A DNA stretch of 64,000 nucleotides, taken from contig JAHQRK010000005.1 of assembly GCA_019828595.1 (NCBI GenBank), positions 3,410,001-3,474,000 of the forward strand, read 5' to 3'. A model generated the notes under the pieces. It made no database searches. It saw nothing but the letters and a program-made list of their open reading frames with translations, and was not told the origin of the DNA. Origin of the DNA: Aphanomyces cochlioides. Taxonomy: Eukaryota > Oomycota > Saprolegniomycetes > Saprolegniales > Verrucalvaceae. Shown here in pieces: positions 51,898-63,128 of the stretch. Within the stretch, counting starts at the first letter, position 1; every line of letters begins with the position of its first letter. Made by a program: the position numbers and the translations under genes.

Positions 51898-53346
51898 CAA
51901 TGAGGAACGAATTCTCAAATGGAGCGCAGCGTTTGCTTGGTATCTTAGAGTAGCGCTGGTGTCTCTTGACATTGAACGGTGCGTTAGTGTGCATTGCATC
52001 CAAGACTGAGAGAGAGACAGCAGCGACGAATCTCCAATCGTCTCTGAGGATTACGCGCACTCCAGTGCACTTTGACGTGGTTCTATTTCGATCAGATGCA
52101 TCCACATTGCACTTTTCACTGCAATGTCGTCCTGTCTGGCGGTGCAAACTCAGCGATACAACCACACTGTCCTTTGCAAAATGTCCAGGGTTGCAACACG
52201 ACGATTGCAGCACCAGTAGCTCATGGCAGATTGACGCCATGACAGTCAAGAGACGATGGTCTTTTCACAAGCTGTAGCAATTTGATGACCGGGACGGACA
52301 GCCATGAACTAATACGTCTGCTTGGTTGTTTGCCACACTCGTACAACTCGCAGATGACCCGAGAGCACGAGCCACACAACGCACGGAATGGCTGGGTGCA
52401 GACAACTCGGAAATGTTCTCGTTTGGCTTTGCCCAGGGAGAGAGCTTGCGACCTCGGTTGAAGAAATTGAAGCATTGGACGAAGAAGGTAGCACAATATG
52501 CTGGTAGACAACATTGACTTTGAACTTTAAAATCGAACCAGGACCACGCGCCGTCAGTTGCGATCGTTGTGCTCGTGGGTGTCTTAATGGATGAGATGTA
52601 TACTGTAGTTCCCGAGTTTACAGTACGCGTCTCGAGAAGCCGTGCGTAAACTGGAGTCGCTTCAGAGACGAACGCTCACTTCATCTTGAGCTTTTTCATG
52701 GCGACAGAGGTGGCGTCTATGGAATTTTGAATCTTCGACAGCCTGCACTTCTCGGTTGAGAGCTTCCAATGTACAGGTATGGAAAGCTGATTTCGGCGTG
52801 GCGTATCAGCTCTCTCTCTCGTTGAGAGCATTATGGAGCAGTCCATCTATACTCTTCAAAAGCTAGAGTATGCGAAGGAGCGCAAGAGTTGCTCGTCCAA
52901 GGTGGTGACGCGCACTTCCTTTCAATCCCACGATCGCAGCCCTTCAGGAGGATATTTTTTCCGACCGAACGACATTGCAATTCGTTGAGCACGGATGTAT
53001 GAAACGCCCTACGGAAAAATTACTCTTGAAGTTTGTAAACTATATGTACGTATGCAACTTACTTACAATTGTACTACACGTACAGATGGCTTGAAATATT
53101 CCGTCGAAATAGTTCAAATTTGACACCAATATTCGGTTATTTCAGTCAAAATCTGTGTAATTTATTTAATTTTGAGTAAATTTTGAGAAATTTCACTATT
53201 ATTTAAATTTGGTCGAAATATTTTCTCCGGTCGTGAAATTTGGTGAGTAGTTTGTCTGTAGTCTGGTCGTCCACCAAATATTTCATGTGCTGGGTTCAGA
53301 CTCTCGTTTCCTCGGTCCAGTAGCGCACGTCCGTCGATTGTGGAAC
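51898..53346. other. Gene-poor region
   Basis: Short frames only. AT-rich at 53040-53240 with repeated GTCGAAATA/GAAATTT motifs. No RNA gene seen. Confidence 0.45.
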
Positions 53347-54036
53347 ATGCCGGTCAATACCCGCGCGTCTCGCCGCGTCAACAAGATCGCTTCTGCCTCC
53401 TTGATCATCACATGCCTGCGCTCTATTCAATCGCTCGCGACGCTCATGACGATGATCTTCATGCTCATCTCGTTCAGTGACATTCTACTCAAGGACGACG
53501 GCAAGAGCTACCGATTCGCGCAGCTTCCGCACTTCTTCACAGTCATGGTCGGCATTCTCGGCTTTGCGTACTCTCTGCTGTATTGCATCCTCGTCCTCGG
53601 TCTCGACTACTGGTCCCAAGATGTGTTGCTCGAACGTATTGCCGACTGCGTGTTCACGATTTTGTTTGCTGTGTTGGGCTTCTTGGTCGGCAAGAACGCA
53701 AGCTGCGATGCTCCACCAGCGCTCAATTTGAACTGCTCGAACGTTCGCGGCACAGTCGCATGCCTCTACCTCTCCGCAGCTGTCTATCTCGCTGCTTTCG
53801 TCTTCAGCATGCTCACGGAAGAATTGCCAAACCCTGACTCTGCTGAGAACCTTGTGCCTCGTGGTCATTATGGACCCAGTCCAGCCTCGCCTGCTGTCCC
53901 TTCTGCCTTCGATGTCTCGCAAGAACCTCTGAACGACAACACGACGGAACTCAAGCCACGCGGAAAGTTTGGCTCAATCCAAGAAAAGTCACGATTGCAC
54001 TCCGTTCACAGAGACAACAGCGGTGGCCTTGTTTAA
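53347..54036 (+). CDS. MARVEL-like membrane protein with PRG-motif tail 1
   Basis: A 229-residue protein from ATG 53347 (MPVNTRASRRVNKIASASLI). Four helices are visible (LATLMTMIFMLISF, HFFTVMVGILGFAYSLLYCI, CVFTILFAVLGFLVG, VACLYLSAAVYLAAFVFSML). Arg before helix 1 and Asp in helix 3 (LLERIADCVFT) give the MARVEL charged pair. The extracellular loop has Cys residues (ASCDAPP, NLNCSN). The cytoplasmic tail has NLVPRGHYG and ELKPRGKFGS, repeats of an LxPRGx(F/Y)G motif also seen in the next gene. The role is unknown; tail repeats may be docking sites. Confidence 0.82.
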   Translation: MPVNTRASRRVNKIASASLIITCLRSIQSLATLMTMIFMLISFSDILLKDDGKSYRFAQLPHFFTVMVGILGFAYSLLYCILVLGLDYWSQDVLLERIADCVFTILFAVLGFLVGKNASCDAPPALNLNCSNVRGTVACLYLSAAVYLAAFVFSMLTEELPNPDSAENLVPRGHYGPSPASPAVPSAFDVSQEPLNDNTTELKPRGKFGSIQEKSRLHSVHRDNSGGLV

Positions 54037-55137
54037 TACCTAATGCACTTACCGGGTATTGATTTTGGTAACACAAACCCACCCACCTTGGAAGCGCGTC
54101 ATACTGCGCCGAAGGGTCGTCTACAAACAGTAATGATTGACAAAAGAGTACCAACGACAATGTAACCTACAGTGAGAATGGCCAGCTCTGCGTTTCTGCA
54201 TGGCTTGGATAGACAGAGCAAAATATAGCCTCCACGAGAAACAGAACTCAATACACTCGCTGGACTGTCCATGTTCCTCCACGCTGGATACAATTGGCGA
54301 CGTCCACGGGTTGAAGACTGGGTGGCATTGTCACGTTGCCTCCAGAAGCAACCTCATACATAAGGAGCAATATCAAGTTTCACAGGTATTTTGTACCAAA
54401 AGTGAATACTCGAAAGCCGCCTTGGCTGCTATCTTGCGATGCGTTAGATTTAGATTCACCACCCAACTTGCTGACGTAGTCAATCTCATCTACTACGTCA
54501 GCAGGCATCAAGCACAATCAAACCAAACGCATGGGTGCCTAAATTGCAATACCAGTACATAATGTGGATGCACAATTGCTCCCATCGTAGCTTTGGCTAC
54601 TGGTGTATTTGTGTATGAAACTCTAGGTAAATTACTTCCTAAAGTTGAAACGCATTGGTAAGAGAAGGTGGAAAGCAACGAAAAATTAAACAGTTGATGG
54701 AAAGTGTGCAAACGCGTTGAGCTGTAGATTTTCAGGGTTAACGTTCAAAATGACATATTAAGTTATAGAGTTATTTATTTCCAGCGTATTGCCAAAGAGT
54801 GTAAAAGCTGTTCGCTTCTCATGTGTTCGTGCTAGAAACATCCATATATCGCTTCGGGTGAGTAACAAGTTTGGATGTTTTCTTGCAGCTCCGACGGTCG
54901 ACAAGGCTACAAACCGCACGCTTTCTCTTAGTGAAGCTGCTGAGCATGCCTCTACTTCGTGCTGGGATTGCTACGCATTTTTCTAGCCAAAGAACGGGGC
55001 TACTGGCGCAGCCATCGTTGACGGACGTTGTGTTATGCCATGGCAGATGGTCGAGCAGAAATTAGTCAACTGGTCTGGCTCGTTCGTGACTTTTCTTTGT
55101 ACCAACGACCCACTTGACATTTGACGATTTGCGAACA
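54037..55137. other. Intergenic
   Basis: About 1.1 kb without a supported gene; only short frames. Lies between the two PRG-tail genes on the same strand. Confidence 0.5.
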
Positions 55138-55981
55138 ATGAAACCAATGCAGAAGCGCCAGAGTAACAGAACGGTTATGGCTGTCTTTCGCGTGCTTCAT
55201 GCGGCCATTGGGGTTGCCATCGTGGCAACCATGATGGAGTCCTACCCGACGTTCCGCTTAGATGATGGAGATGTCTATAGATATGCCCAAACGTACCATT
55301 TCTGCGTCGTTGTGGTCGGCTACACTGCTTTGCAATATGGTACAGACCCCTTCACTGATCGTATTCTTACCGCAGAGCCTCGGCATCGTAGGTGCGTGGT
55401 ATTTTGTCTTTGTCAGCTACATGAAGCGAATGCGGATTGATATTATCCTCGAGCGCCTTCTTGATATTATTCTTCTCCTTACGCACGTCTTGTGTGGATA
55501 TTTCGCAAGTGTCAAGGCGTCTTGTCCGCCTGAAGCCACCAAGGCAACGAACCTTCGATGCTCTGGGCTCCAAGCTACGATGGCTCTGTGCTTTTCGAAT
55601 GCTGGCATCTTTCTCCTCGTCCTTATCTATGGCTTCGTGGTGCGCCTTCCATCCCATCCAGACAGCATGGAGAACCTCGTCCCTCGTGGAAACTACGGTG
55701 GAAACTACCGCAGTAGTGACCAGACGCCAGTTGACGCCCACGTGCCACCAGTCGACAGTGACCAGCCTGGCCGCAAGAGCATGCCCATGTTGAGTCCACT
55801 CTGGGATGTCCTCAGCACGGCGGACAAGGCCCCAACACATGAGGACGACAAGACAGGCAATCTCGTTGCTCGAGGGCAGTTTGGAAATGTGAAGATCGAA
55901 GACGTCGACAAGACGGATCGATTGCTTCCCCGAGGAAACTTTGGCTCGCTTGCTCAAAAGTCCGCCCTTGACAAGTGTTAG
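55138..55981 (+). CDS. MARVEL-like membrane protein with PRG-motif tail 2
   Basis: Read as exons 55138-55314 and 55376-55981 around a 61-bp GT-AG intron, 260 residues. Without that intron the frame breaks near 55340-55375, so a frameshift is the alternative. It matches its neighbour in VYRYAQTYHF (against SYRFAQLPHF), IDIILERLLDI, KASCPPEATKATNLRCSG and the four-helix plan. The tail has three PRG-type repeats: NLVPRGNYGG, NLVARGQFGN and LLPRGNFGSLAQKS. The N-terminal Arg of helix 1 (VFRVLHAAIG) and the helix-3 Asp are kept. Confidence 0.75.
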
Positions 55982-56659
55982 ATGTAGACCTTAAATTATC
56001 GTTTGTTTGGCCTGATTCATGGGCCAGGCCTTCCAGTCTCTAAGCTACCCCTTTCCCACATCAAAGCCAAGGTTATAGCCCCAAAGCTAGCTAAACTCTC
56101 AGACTCCCCCTCACTTGTCGCCTCTTGGTATTTTCCCGGCGTGTTGTGCAATACAACGTTGACGAGGGAATCACAGAGAAGCAATGCAAAACTTTGGATG
56201 AGGGTGCGTAAGCGCATCTTGTCCTCTGGTCCATCACAACAAGCAAGGCTCATGTAGGATTGTCGTTGCCACTGCGGCCAGCAACTATTGAAAATAATTT
56301 ATTGCAATATCCGATACATTCACTCTCAGTATCAATAAAAAGTGCAAGTGTCAGTTTTTATCAAGACTACTGTATTGTATAGAATACCCACAACTAAAAT
56401 GTTTTCATCGTGTTGTGCTGCCAATAGCTATCAAGCACATGGACCGAATGACTGCAGAGAAGAGTAGTTTGATTTGTGGCTGTGAAGTCATTGCTTTCTT
56501 ACGAAAAGCTCAGCTTTGAAAAATCTCATTCATAAAAATGTCATTTTGGATTAAATATTTGCAGAAAGTCCAACTGAATATTGATTTTGAGAGTGTTTCG
56601 CTTGAATATCACCAGTCATTCATATTAAATGATAGAGGTCATTGGTTCAAATCACAAAA
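55982..56659. other. Intergenic
   Basis: No supported gene; promoter side of the PPR gene. AT-rich at 56280-56400. Confidence 0.45.
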
Positions 56660-59334
56660 ATGTTGCGCGCGAGACAAGGGCGGCTGGTGCAAGGAATCCT
56701 CCGTCAACGACAACGCGCTCTTTGCTCTACCTCGTCCACAGACGCTCTGCATGAAGAATGGAGGGCAATGAAGAGCGATATATCGAAGGTCAACGCGAAA
56801 GATATGGTGCGTATGTGGCAGTCGAGTTGCAGGCATCCAGACTTGTTGCCTGATGTGTGGGCGACGCTGGAAAAGCATTTCCCGAGGGAAATTACACAGG
56901 TACGATCGATCTGTAGGAGTTTGAGATGATACTTGCGTTGAAGGAGGTCCTGGATGTTACGTGCTATGCTTTTTGGATGCATGGACGAACGACCGACGTC
57001 ATTTACCTTGCGAAGACCCGAAATGTGTCCAAACTCAGTGTTGAAATGGTCGATCTTATCATCCGTGCGCACCTGATTGAAAACAACGTATCCACAATCT
57101 CTGTACCGTTCTTAAAGTCGTCCTTAGATCGATCAAGCAGAAGATGTACTTGCGTCGTCATACCCGAATCACATGACGCTTCAGTCGCGATTGCTCATTG
57201 CATACGCCTCTCAGAACAATGTTGCAGAAGTACAAAGCATCCTCGAACGACTTATCCAACTGCCTGCTCCAATGTGGACCCCACAAGGCTGCCGTAACGT
57301 CATGACTGCCTTGGGTCAACTCCAAGATGTTCCTGGTATGTTTGAGGTAAGCTGCTTTTCGTCTTAGGAATTCTTCGCTGACTTTGACATTAGTTTCTGC
57401 GCCGAATGACTGACAGCGGCATCATGCCCGATGCATTTATTGTCTCCTCTCTTTTGGATGCTTGTGTAGCAACAAACAAGTCGGCCGAAGTAGCTCAACT
57501 TCTTCAAAATCTTCCCAATCTCCACCTCGAGAGACAACCCGCGTACGTTCCATTGCAACATCTGCCATCTTATCCTCTCAGCAGACTACTCCACGCTTGT
57601 ATCAATGCACATTTGCACGTGGAGAATTTCAACGCTGTTCCAGCCTTAGTCGACGAACTCAAGGCCCTTCCTCCACATCCCTCCACGGAGCGCACGCTGC
57701 GGCATGTCATCGCCAAAGCTGTCGAAGCTAAACGCGATGACATTGTCACAATTGCTCTGTCTCCCACCGGTGTCTCTGAGTTTTTGTTCACATACGTCTC
57801 TCAAGATCCCTCACTCGTCCATTGCATCCTCCAACACACTGAAGATCTAACGATTCTGTACGAATGGAACCTCGTCCTAGCTGCATGCTTGCATATTCAA
57901 GAGTAGGATTTCTTCCATTGGCATCTTGACGAACGAAGCCATTTAGGTACTGTGCAGCACTGGAAATCTTTGTCCAATGCCCATTGCGACCGGATACAAC
58001 CATGCTAACAACAATTGCTCAGTGCGCGTCCGCCGCCTCCATCTCGAAAAAATCCGATCCTGTATTTGTACAATTGGTGACAAAATGCCAGGAGCTCGTC
58101 CGCGGGCCTTCGTCACTGCCGCTGTTTGCATCCCGCCGCGCGGCGCTTATGGAGCTCTGCAATGCAATCGATCGCCCTGATCTCGTCCTGGAACTCTTGC
58201 CATCAGCACCAATAATTTGGACAAAGCCCATGGCCTTAGCTGGCATGAACGCCGCTGCAGCTCTTGGCAAACAGCTTCGTCTGCAAGAAATCTACAGCTC
58301 GCTCGGCCATCGTCTTCGAGATGGTCAAATTGAAGCAGCCTTTCTCGAACACCGTAGCAGGCTCCAGTCTTCACGTCTACCGCTACCTCCACGCTTCGAA
58401 GCAGTCTTCACCCTCGTCCAAGAGCGTGATTACACATCTGCCCGGCGAAAACTCCGTCGACTTGTCCAGCAGGGAAATTCGCCGAGAGTCTGGGACGCGT
58501 TTATTGACCTCCTTGTACAAGAAGACCAGTGGTCCTTTGCTGCCGATGTATGTCTCCTCCTAAGTCGGTGCGTTCGGAACTTCAAAGCCCTCTAAAGCCT
58601 CCTAGATATGCCCAAGTGATCGACCTATTCGTTGCTCGCGTCGAAACCACTCCACAGAGACCATGGATTCCTCGAAGTGTCGCCATGCTCCAGCTCCATG
58701 AAGCTTGTCAAGGCGTTGGCGAGGAGGACCTCAAAATTGTGCGGCAAAAGCTCGAGCAAGTGCTCGTCGACCTCTTTGATGGCTATGAAGAGGCGTTCCA
58801 AGCACAACATCTATTGGATTTCATGCGTCTCGCGACGGCAATGCAATCCCCCGAGCTGGTATCGCTATTTTTTCACGGACCTTCAATCACTTATGGACTT
58901 CTCCCTAGACACTTCGCTTCGTGCCCGAACAGGCGAAGAAATGGGTGCTTCCAATGGTTCCTCTGGTCATGAGCGCTGCGGCCCAAACTAACCAACTTGA
59001 TGAAATCGTCGAGAAAATTCCAGAGCAGTTGTTCCAGGAGATTTCAGCTCAACGCGCCTATGTTCTCAGTCTCCTTCAGTGCATTCCTGTCAACTGGGAC
59101 GCTGTCGTCGATTCTGCAAGGAATTTGGCTCAGCGTAAAGCCCACTGGCCGATTCAAACACACCTTCTGGATGAGATGGCCACCAGGAGAGAATTTGCTC
59201 GTGTCCTAAAATTGCGTCCAGACATTTCCATCAACTCGCTTGCGGAACACGAGTCGTGGGTCGATTTTCTCGACACGCTGGCGCCACCACTAGAGCCTGG
59301 TCGAGACATAACACATGAAAAAAAAATTCCTTAG
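56660..59334 (+). CDS. Pentatricopeptide-repeat (PPR) protein, probably mitochondrial
   Basis: Seven exons (56660-56899, 56944-57087, 57128-57346, 57394-57902, 57947-58547, 58598-58858, 58909-59334) with 40-50-bp GT-AG introns total exactly 800 codons. The start (MLRARQGRLVQGILRQRQRA then LCSTSS) is Arg-rich and lacks acids, typical of a mitochondrial presequence. Helical-hairpin repeats follow: SRLLIAYASQNNVAEVQSIL, MTALGQLQDVPGMFEFLRRM with MTDSGIMPDAFIVSSLL (a clear PPR unit), and LDACVATNKSAEVAQLLQNL. Later repeats are weaker. PPR proteins bind organellar RNA and affect its stability, processing or translation. The stop codon overlaps that of the convergent Rab gene. Confidence 0.87.
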
Positions 59335-59976
59335 CAGCATCCGCTCTTGTTTTTGCCTCCTCCGTATGGATCGACGATTTCAGGCAGAGCATGGTTGTCG
59401 CCAGCAGGAGATGGCAATTGCTGGCTGATGGTTTTGAACAAATCCAGCACGTTCGTGTCGGCTTTGGCACTTGTTTCAATAAAGACGGCGCCAATTTCAT
59501 CCGCGTAGGCTTTGGCAGTGGCCGAGCTCACTTCCTACATCGGATAAGTCAGCACTCAGGCTTTTTGGGGTCGTAAAACTTACTCGCTTGTCTTCGAGGT
59601 CGGATTTGTTGCCGGCGATCGCAATTACAATGTTATCAGGTCCGAGCTGCTTCAATTCTTTCACCCAGTTCTTCAACGTCACGAGGGATTGCTTGCGAGT
59701 GATATCATACACGACTATCGCGGCAGCAGCACCTCGGTAGTACATAGGCGCTAAGGAATGGTACTTTTCTTGACCGGCTGTATCCCAGATCTGGTACTTG
59801 ATCGCTTGATCGCCCACCAAGAGCATTTTGCTCATGAAGGACGCGCCGATCGTACTTTCCGAGTATGGTCGGAAGTTATTGGTGACGAATCGAAGCACGA
59901 GCGACGATTTCCCCACGCCAGTGTCTCCCAAGAGGACAACTTTGACTTCGCGCGCCTTGGTTCCTTCCGCTGCCAT
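59331..59976 (-). CDS. Rab5-group small GTPase (Rab22/31-like)
   Basis: Two exons (59976-59584, 59534-59331) with a 49-bp intron give 198 residues. The P-loop is GDTGVGKS, switch I has the Thr in STIGASF, switch II is [20 protein letters not shown], and the guanine-specific motifs are NKSD and ETSAK. The C-terminus ends KSGCC, a double-cysteine prenylation site. [12 protein letters not shown] is a Rab5-group signature and [20 protein letters not shown] fits the Rab22/31 branch. Such Rabs direct early-endosome traffic and fusion. All nucleotide-binding residues are present, so it should be an active switch. Confidence 0.95.
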
Positions 59977-60934
59977 TCTGCGTCTTCTCCAAATCTCAAG
60001 AGAGCAGAGAATTTAGTCAGTCCAACTCGTAGATGTACATTTTTCGTACGTTTCTCCAACATATTTTAATCAAGTTCTTTAAAATATGGTACATTTCTGT
60101 ACTTACATATCTGTACAATGTACTGATTTTTCGCATTACCCAATCAGAAAAGTTCTGGAAAAACCATGCAATTACATAACGGATCACAGAAGATCGCAAG
60201 GGACACGAGTGCCAGTCTCTCGACATCCAGCGCCTCCGTAGACCTCACGTTGCGCCCAGAAGGCTGTCGATGCTGACATGCTGATTGTTGACTCTTAGAA
60301 TTGGGCGTGCGTCGTTGGACTTGGCAGGGATTACGGCGGTTATTACTACCGCCACATGGCAGTGACAAGTCCGATTGAAGCACCGCAAGTAGCATTGCAA
60401 CAAGAACTGGGGAAGATCTCACACAGGAATGGCGATATCGTGAAGACAATAGGAATTCAGCAATCAGTCTACACTGAAGGTGACTATCGTCGTTTGATCG
60501 CCATGAAGAGTCTTGCCAGTGTTAGGTTCACTGAACGACCCAGCAAGCAGTTCAACGAGTTTCATGGCTTTGTAGTGTCTGCCGTGCAGGATATGGCAGT
60601 CAAATCAAGAGCCACGAGTGATTTGGAATCCCTGGCCCTCTGAAGCCTTCAATGTCGAGTACAAACGGCGTGGTGGTCATTATTCGAGCAGCTTGCCCTG
60701 ACTGATATCACTACCTCCAGGTATCGTGATTTTCCTATGCTGAAGATTCATGAAACCTTACCAAATGCAAGCAAGAAACCATTCTAGCTCTGTTCCAAGC
60801 ACATTTGGACGTTGAAAATCAGCCGCAACTGGCCTTGTGATATGAGCTACGACGCGCTTGCGTTTTCCTCGTGCAATGCAATTTGTGAGATTGGCCTCAA
60901 GACTCATTCTTCAATTCGCCTTGTCAATCTCCAC
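59977..60934. other. Intergenic with one unsupported ORF
   Basis: A 95-codon frame at 60356-60643 (MAVTSPIEAPQVALQQELGK...) has balanced composition but no recognised family or clear promoter; it may be a small gene. The remainder is noncoding. Confidence 0.35.
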
Positions 60935-61186
60935 ATGTCGACCATCAAAGCTCGCATCAACAACATCATTGACAAGTGCACGTTTACGACGCCCAATGCT
61001 GCCCCTGCCAACACATTCGAGGCCGACACTGACGAAGAAATCGACGACTTGATGTTCCACCGTGAAGACCGCGACCCCAATGCCGGCCACGACAAGAAGA
61101 ACGAAACTTTGTTGTTCCGCCAAAACACGTTGGATGACTTTTTGTTCTACCGCGGCAATCGTGCGACTGAAGCCGAGCAAGCTTAG
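60935..61186 (+). CDS. DDFLFYRG small acidic protein 1
   Basis: An 83-residue protein from ATG 60935 (MSTIKARINNIIDK). Two related acidic-aromatic motifs stand about 30 residues apart: EIDDLMFHRE and TLDDFLFYRG, with DPNAGHDKKNE and LLFRQN between, and the C-terminus TEAEQA. It differs from the next copy at few positions, so the two are recent tandem duplicates. No signal peptide or membrane helix; probably a small soluble acidic protein. No known domain was recognised. Confidence 0.75.
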   Translation: MSTIKARINNIIDKCTFTTPNAAPANTFEADTDEEIDDLMFHREDRDPNAGHDKKNETLLFRQNTLDDFLFYRGNRATEAEQA

Positions 61187-61519
61187 ATTGCAGATCAAAG
61201 CCCGTTGTATGTTAACTTGCGTTAATGTCAGTACTCAAAATACTTCATGATCTCCACTTATCCACACTCCAGTCGACAGTAAAGAAGTAAGTTATCCTTT
61301 GGTAGAGTATGTCCACGCCGGTTAGAGCGCTTGGAGTGCCATGCATAGCCGAGATTTGTTGTAAGTACAATCCACCACAAGACGTGATGATACTGGAATT
61401 GCAACCATTGTAATTTGATCTGTCGTGGGAATAGAAGATGTCGGAAGTGTGACGAATGTGAGTGGGAATAGCGAACTGGCGATTGATATCACTAAGCCCT
61501 AGGCTCAGGACAAAAGAGA

Positions 61520-61526
61520 TATAAAG
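61520..61526 (+). promoter_or_regulatory. TATA box of DDFLFYRG gene 2
   Basis: TATAAAG 59 bp upstream of ATG 61585, in the expected range for an oomycete core promoter. Confidence 0.5.
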
Positions 61527-61584
61527 CTCTTGGAGGCAGGAGCTGTCATGAAGAGATTATTGATCAACTTTCTTCTTTTGTGCA

Positions 61585-61836
61585 ATGTCGACTGTCCAAG
61601 CCCGCATCAACAACATCATTGAAAAATGGTCTTTGGCTAATGCAAACGCAGCTCCTGCTAACACATTCGAGTGCGATACGGACGAAGACATTGACGACCT
61701 TATGTTCCACCGTGAAGACCGCGATCCAAACGCTGGCCATGACAAGAAGAATGAAGCGTTGCTGTTCCGTCAGAACACCTTGGATGACTTTTTGTTCTAC
61801 CGCGGCGAACGTGCGACTGAAGCTGAACAAGCTTAG
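61585..61836 (+). CDS. DDFLFYRG small acidic protein 2
   Basis: 83 residues (MSTVQARINNIIEK). From ANAAPANTFE to the end it is nearly identical to copy 1 (DIDDLMFHREDRDPNAGHDK, LLFRQNTLDDFLFYRG, ATEAEQA). The N-terminal 15-20 residues vary more. Close identity in protein and DNA, with unrelated spacer, fits recent duplication with selection on the motif region. A TATA box lies 59 bp upstream. Confidence 0.75.
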   Translation: MSTVQARINNIIEKWSLANANAAPANTFECDTDEDIDDLMFHREDRDPNAGHDKKNEALLFRQNTLDDFLFYRGERATEAEQA

Positions 61837-62825
61837 ATCGTCCGATCAAAGCACATTGTTTGTCAACTTCATGTTGTGCCAACCAGCTCAACCAGCTTGT
61901 AAATGTTTCAATGTAATAAGTTCAAAGGGATGAAATGCCCGCGTTCATTTTACAATTTCCTCTCAGACCGTTGCTCTAGTCAGGTGAATGGTTCTCGCAC
62001 ATTGATATTATGGGAGATATTCTCGAGTTGATCTCGATTAGAAGCCGCGAGGAATGTTTCGATATCATCCACGATTACTTCTCCTGGAGGAGTGATAAGT
62101 ATAAAGTACACCGGTGTCCTGTCGACAGTGTGGCCACACGTTGTAGTCGACGTACTATCTCTACAATCTTATGATCTTCCAAAAGGTGTAGACATTTGAA
62201 AGGTGTGAACTCGATAGCTTCTCAACTCATGGTAGCCCACTTCCCACTATTTTCCGTGCTTGGAGTGTTCAAAGACCAGCAGTACACTGTAAAATCAACG
62301 AGAGAGAGCGCTCAAGGTGGCCATTCAAGCCACTTTGGCATTGCCGAGTCCAACATTTTTGACCGCAAATCAGTCGGACAGGCTAATAAAGTATGACCGA
62401 CTGCCTTACCAGGTTTGAATGCAGGGATGTCAAGTACGTTCCATGTCAGAACCAAGATGGATGCATGTCTGTCTGGGTGACGTGAAATTATCGAAGCTGT
62501 TGTGTGCCGCCACTGGTTCATCTGATTTCTCAAGTTGTAAACCACGTGTAGCGGCCACAACGATCTTCATTGACAAGAAAACCCTTGACGGATCGTGAGA
62601 TCTGTGTGAAGCTGTGAAATTTATCAAAGTCTTCCACTGCCTCCGTTGCGCGTAGATGCGTGACGTGCTTGATATCACTTTGAAAGGCCAATGGTGAACA
62701 TTTCAGCACTGATATGAGTGTTTCACACGATAGATGCCACTTCTCTCCACCACGCAAGTTGCATACGCGGTCGCGGGGTTTGCTCTATCGATTCTGATCA
62801 TTCTTCAATTCACCAAGTCACCGAA
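61837..62825. other. Intergenic in the DDFLFYRG array
   Basis: Minus-strand frames at 62312-62560 and 62530-62757 are protein-like in composition but unrecognised, and not supported as genes. TATAAAG at 62100-62106 has no nearby start. Confidence 0.35.
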
Positions 62826-63128
62826 ATGTCCACCAAGCCAACCTGCAACCCACTCGTTCAGCCAAACACTTTTGTCGTGCCCACGGAGCCTCCGATGACA
62901 TTGACCAAGTGCGAAATCGACTTGGAGCAAGACTTTGAAGATCACATGTTCTTCCACCGCGCAGAAGACTTGGACGATCTCATGTTCCCAAACTACCGCG
63001 AGGACACAGCCGAGAACCCATTCTATGAGGAAGTCAAGAAGGGCGAGGCGATTCTCTTCCGCCAAGACGCCTTTGACGACTTTCTCTTTTACTCTGAAGG
63101 CCATGCACTTGAAGCCCAGCAAGCTTAA
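62826..63128 (+). CDS. DDFLFYRG small acidic protein 3 (longer)
   Basis: A 100-residue divergent member from ATG 62826 (MSTKPTCNPLVQPNTFVVPT). The first motif is duplicated or expanded (DFEDHMFFHRAEDLDDLMFP). An acidic linker (REDTAENPFYEEVKKGE) leads to ILFRQDAFDDFLFYSEG and the family C-terminus LEAQQA. The shared order of MSTx start, DDLMF, LFRQ, DDFLFY and EAxQA leaves little doubt of common origin. No other domain is seen. Confidence 0.72.
   Translation: MSTKPTCNPLVQPNTFVVPTEPPMTLTKCEIDLEQDFEDHMFFHRAEDLDDLMFPNYREDTAENPFYEEVKKGEAILFRQDAFDDFLFYSEGHALEAQQA

Noticed and set aside
51007..51903. 298-codon plus-strand frame
   Set aside because: Antisense of helicase-associated repeat protein 2, whose strand has the repeat motifs.
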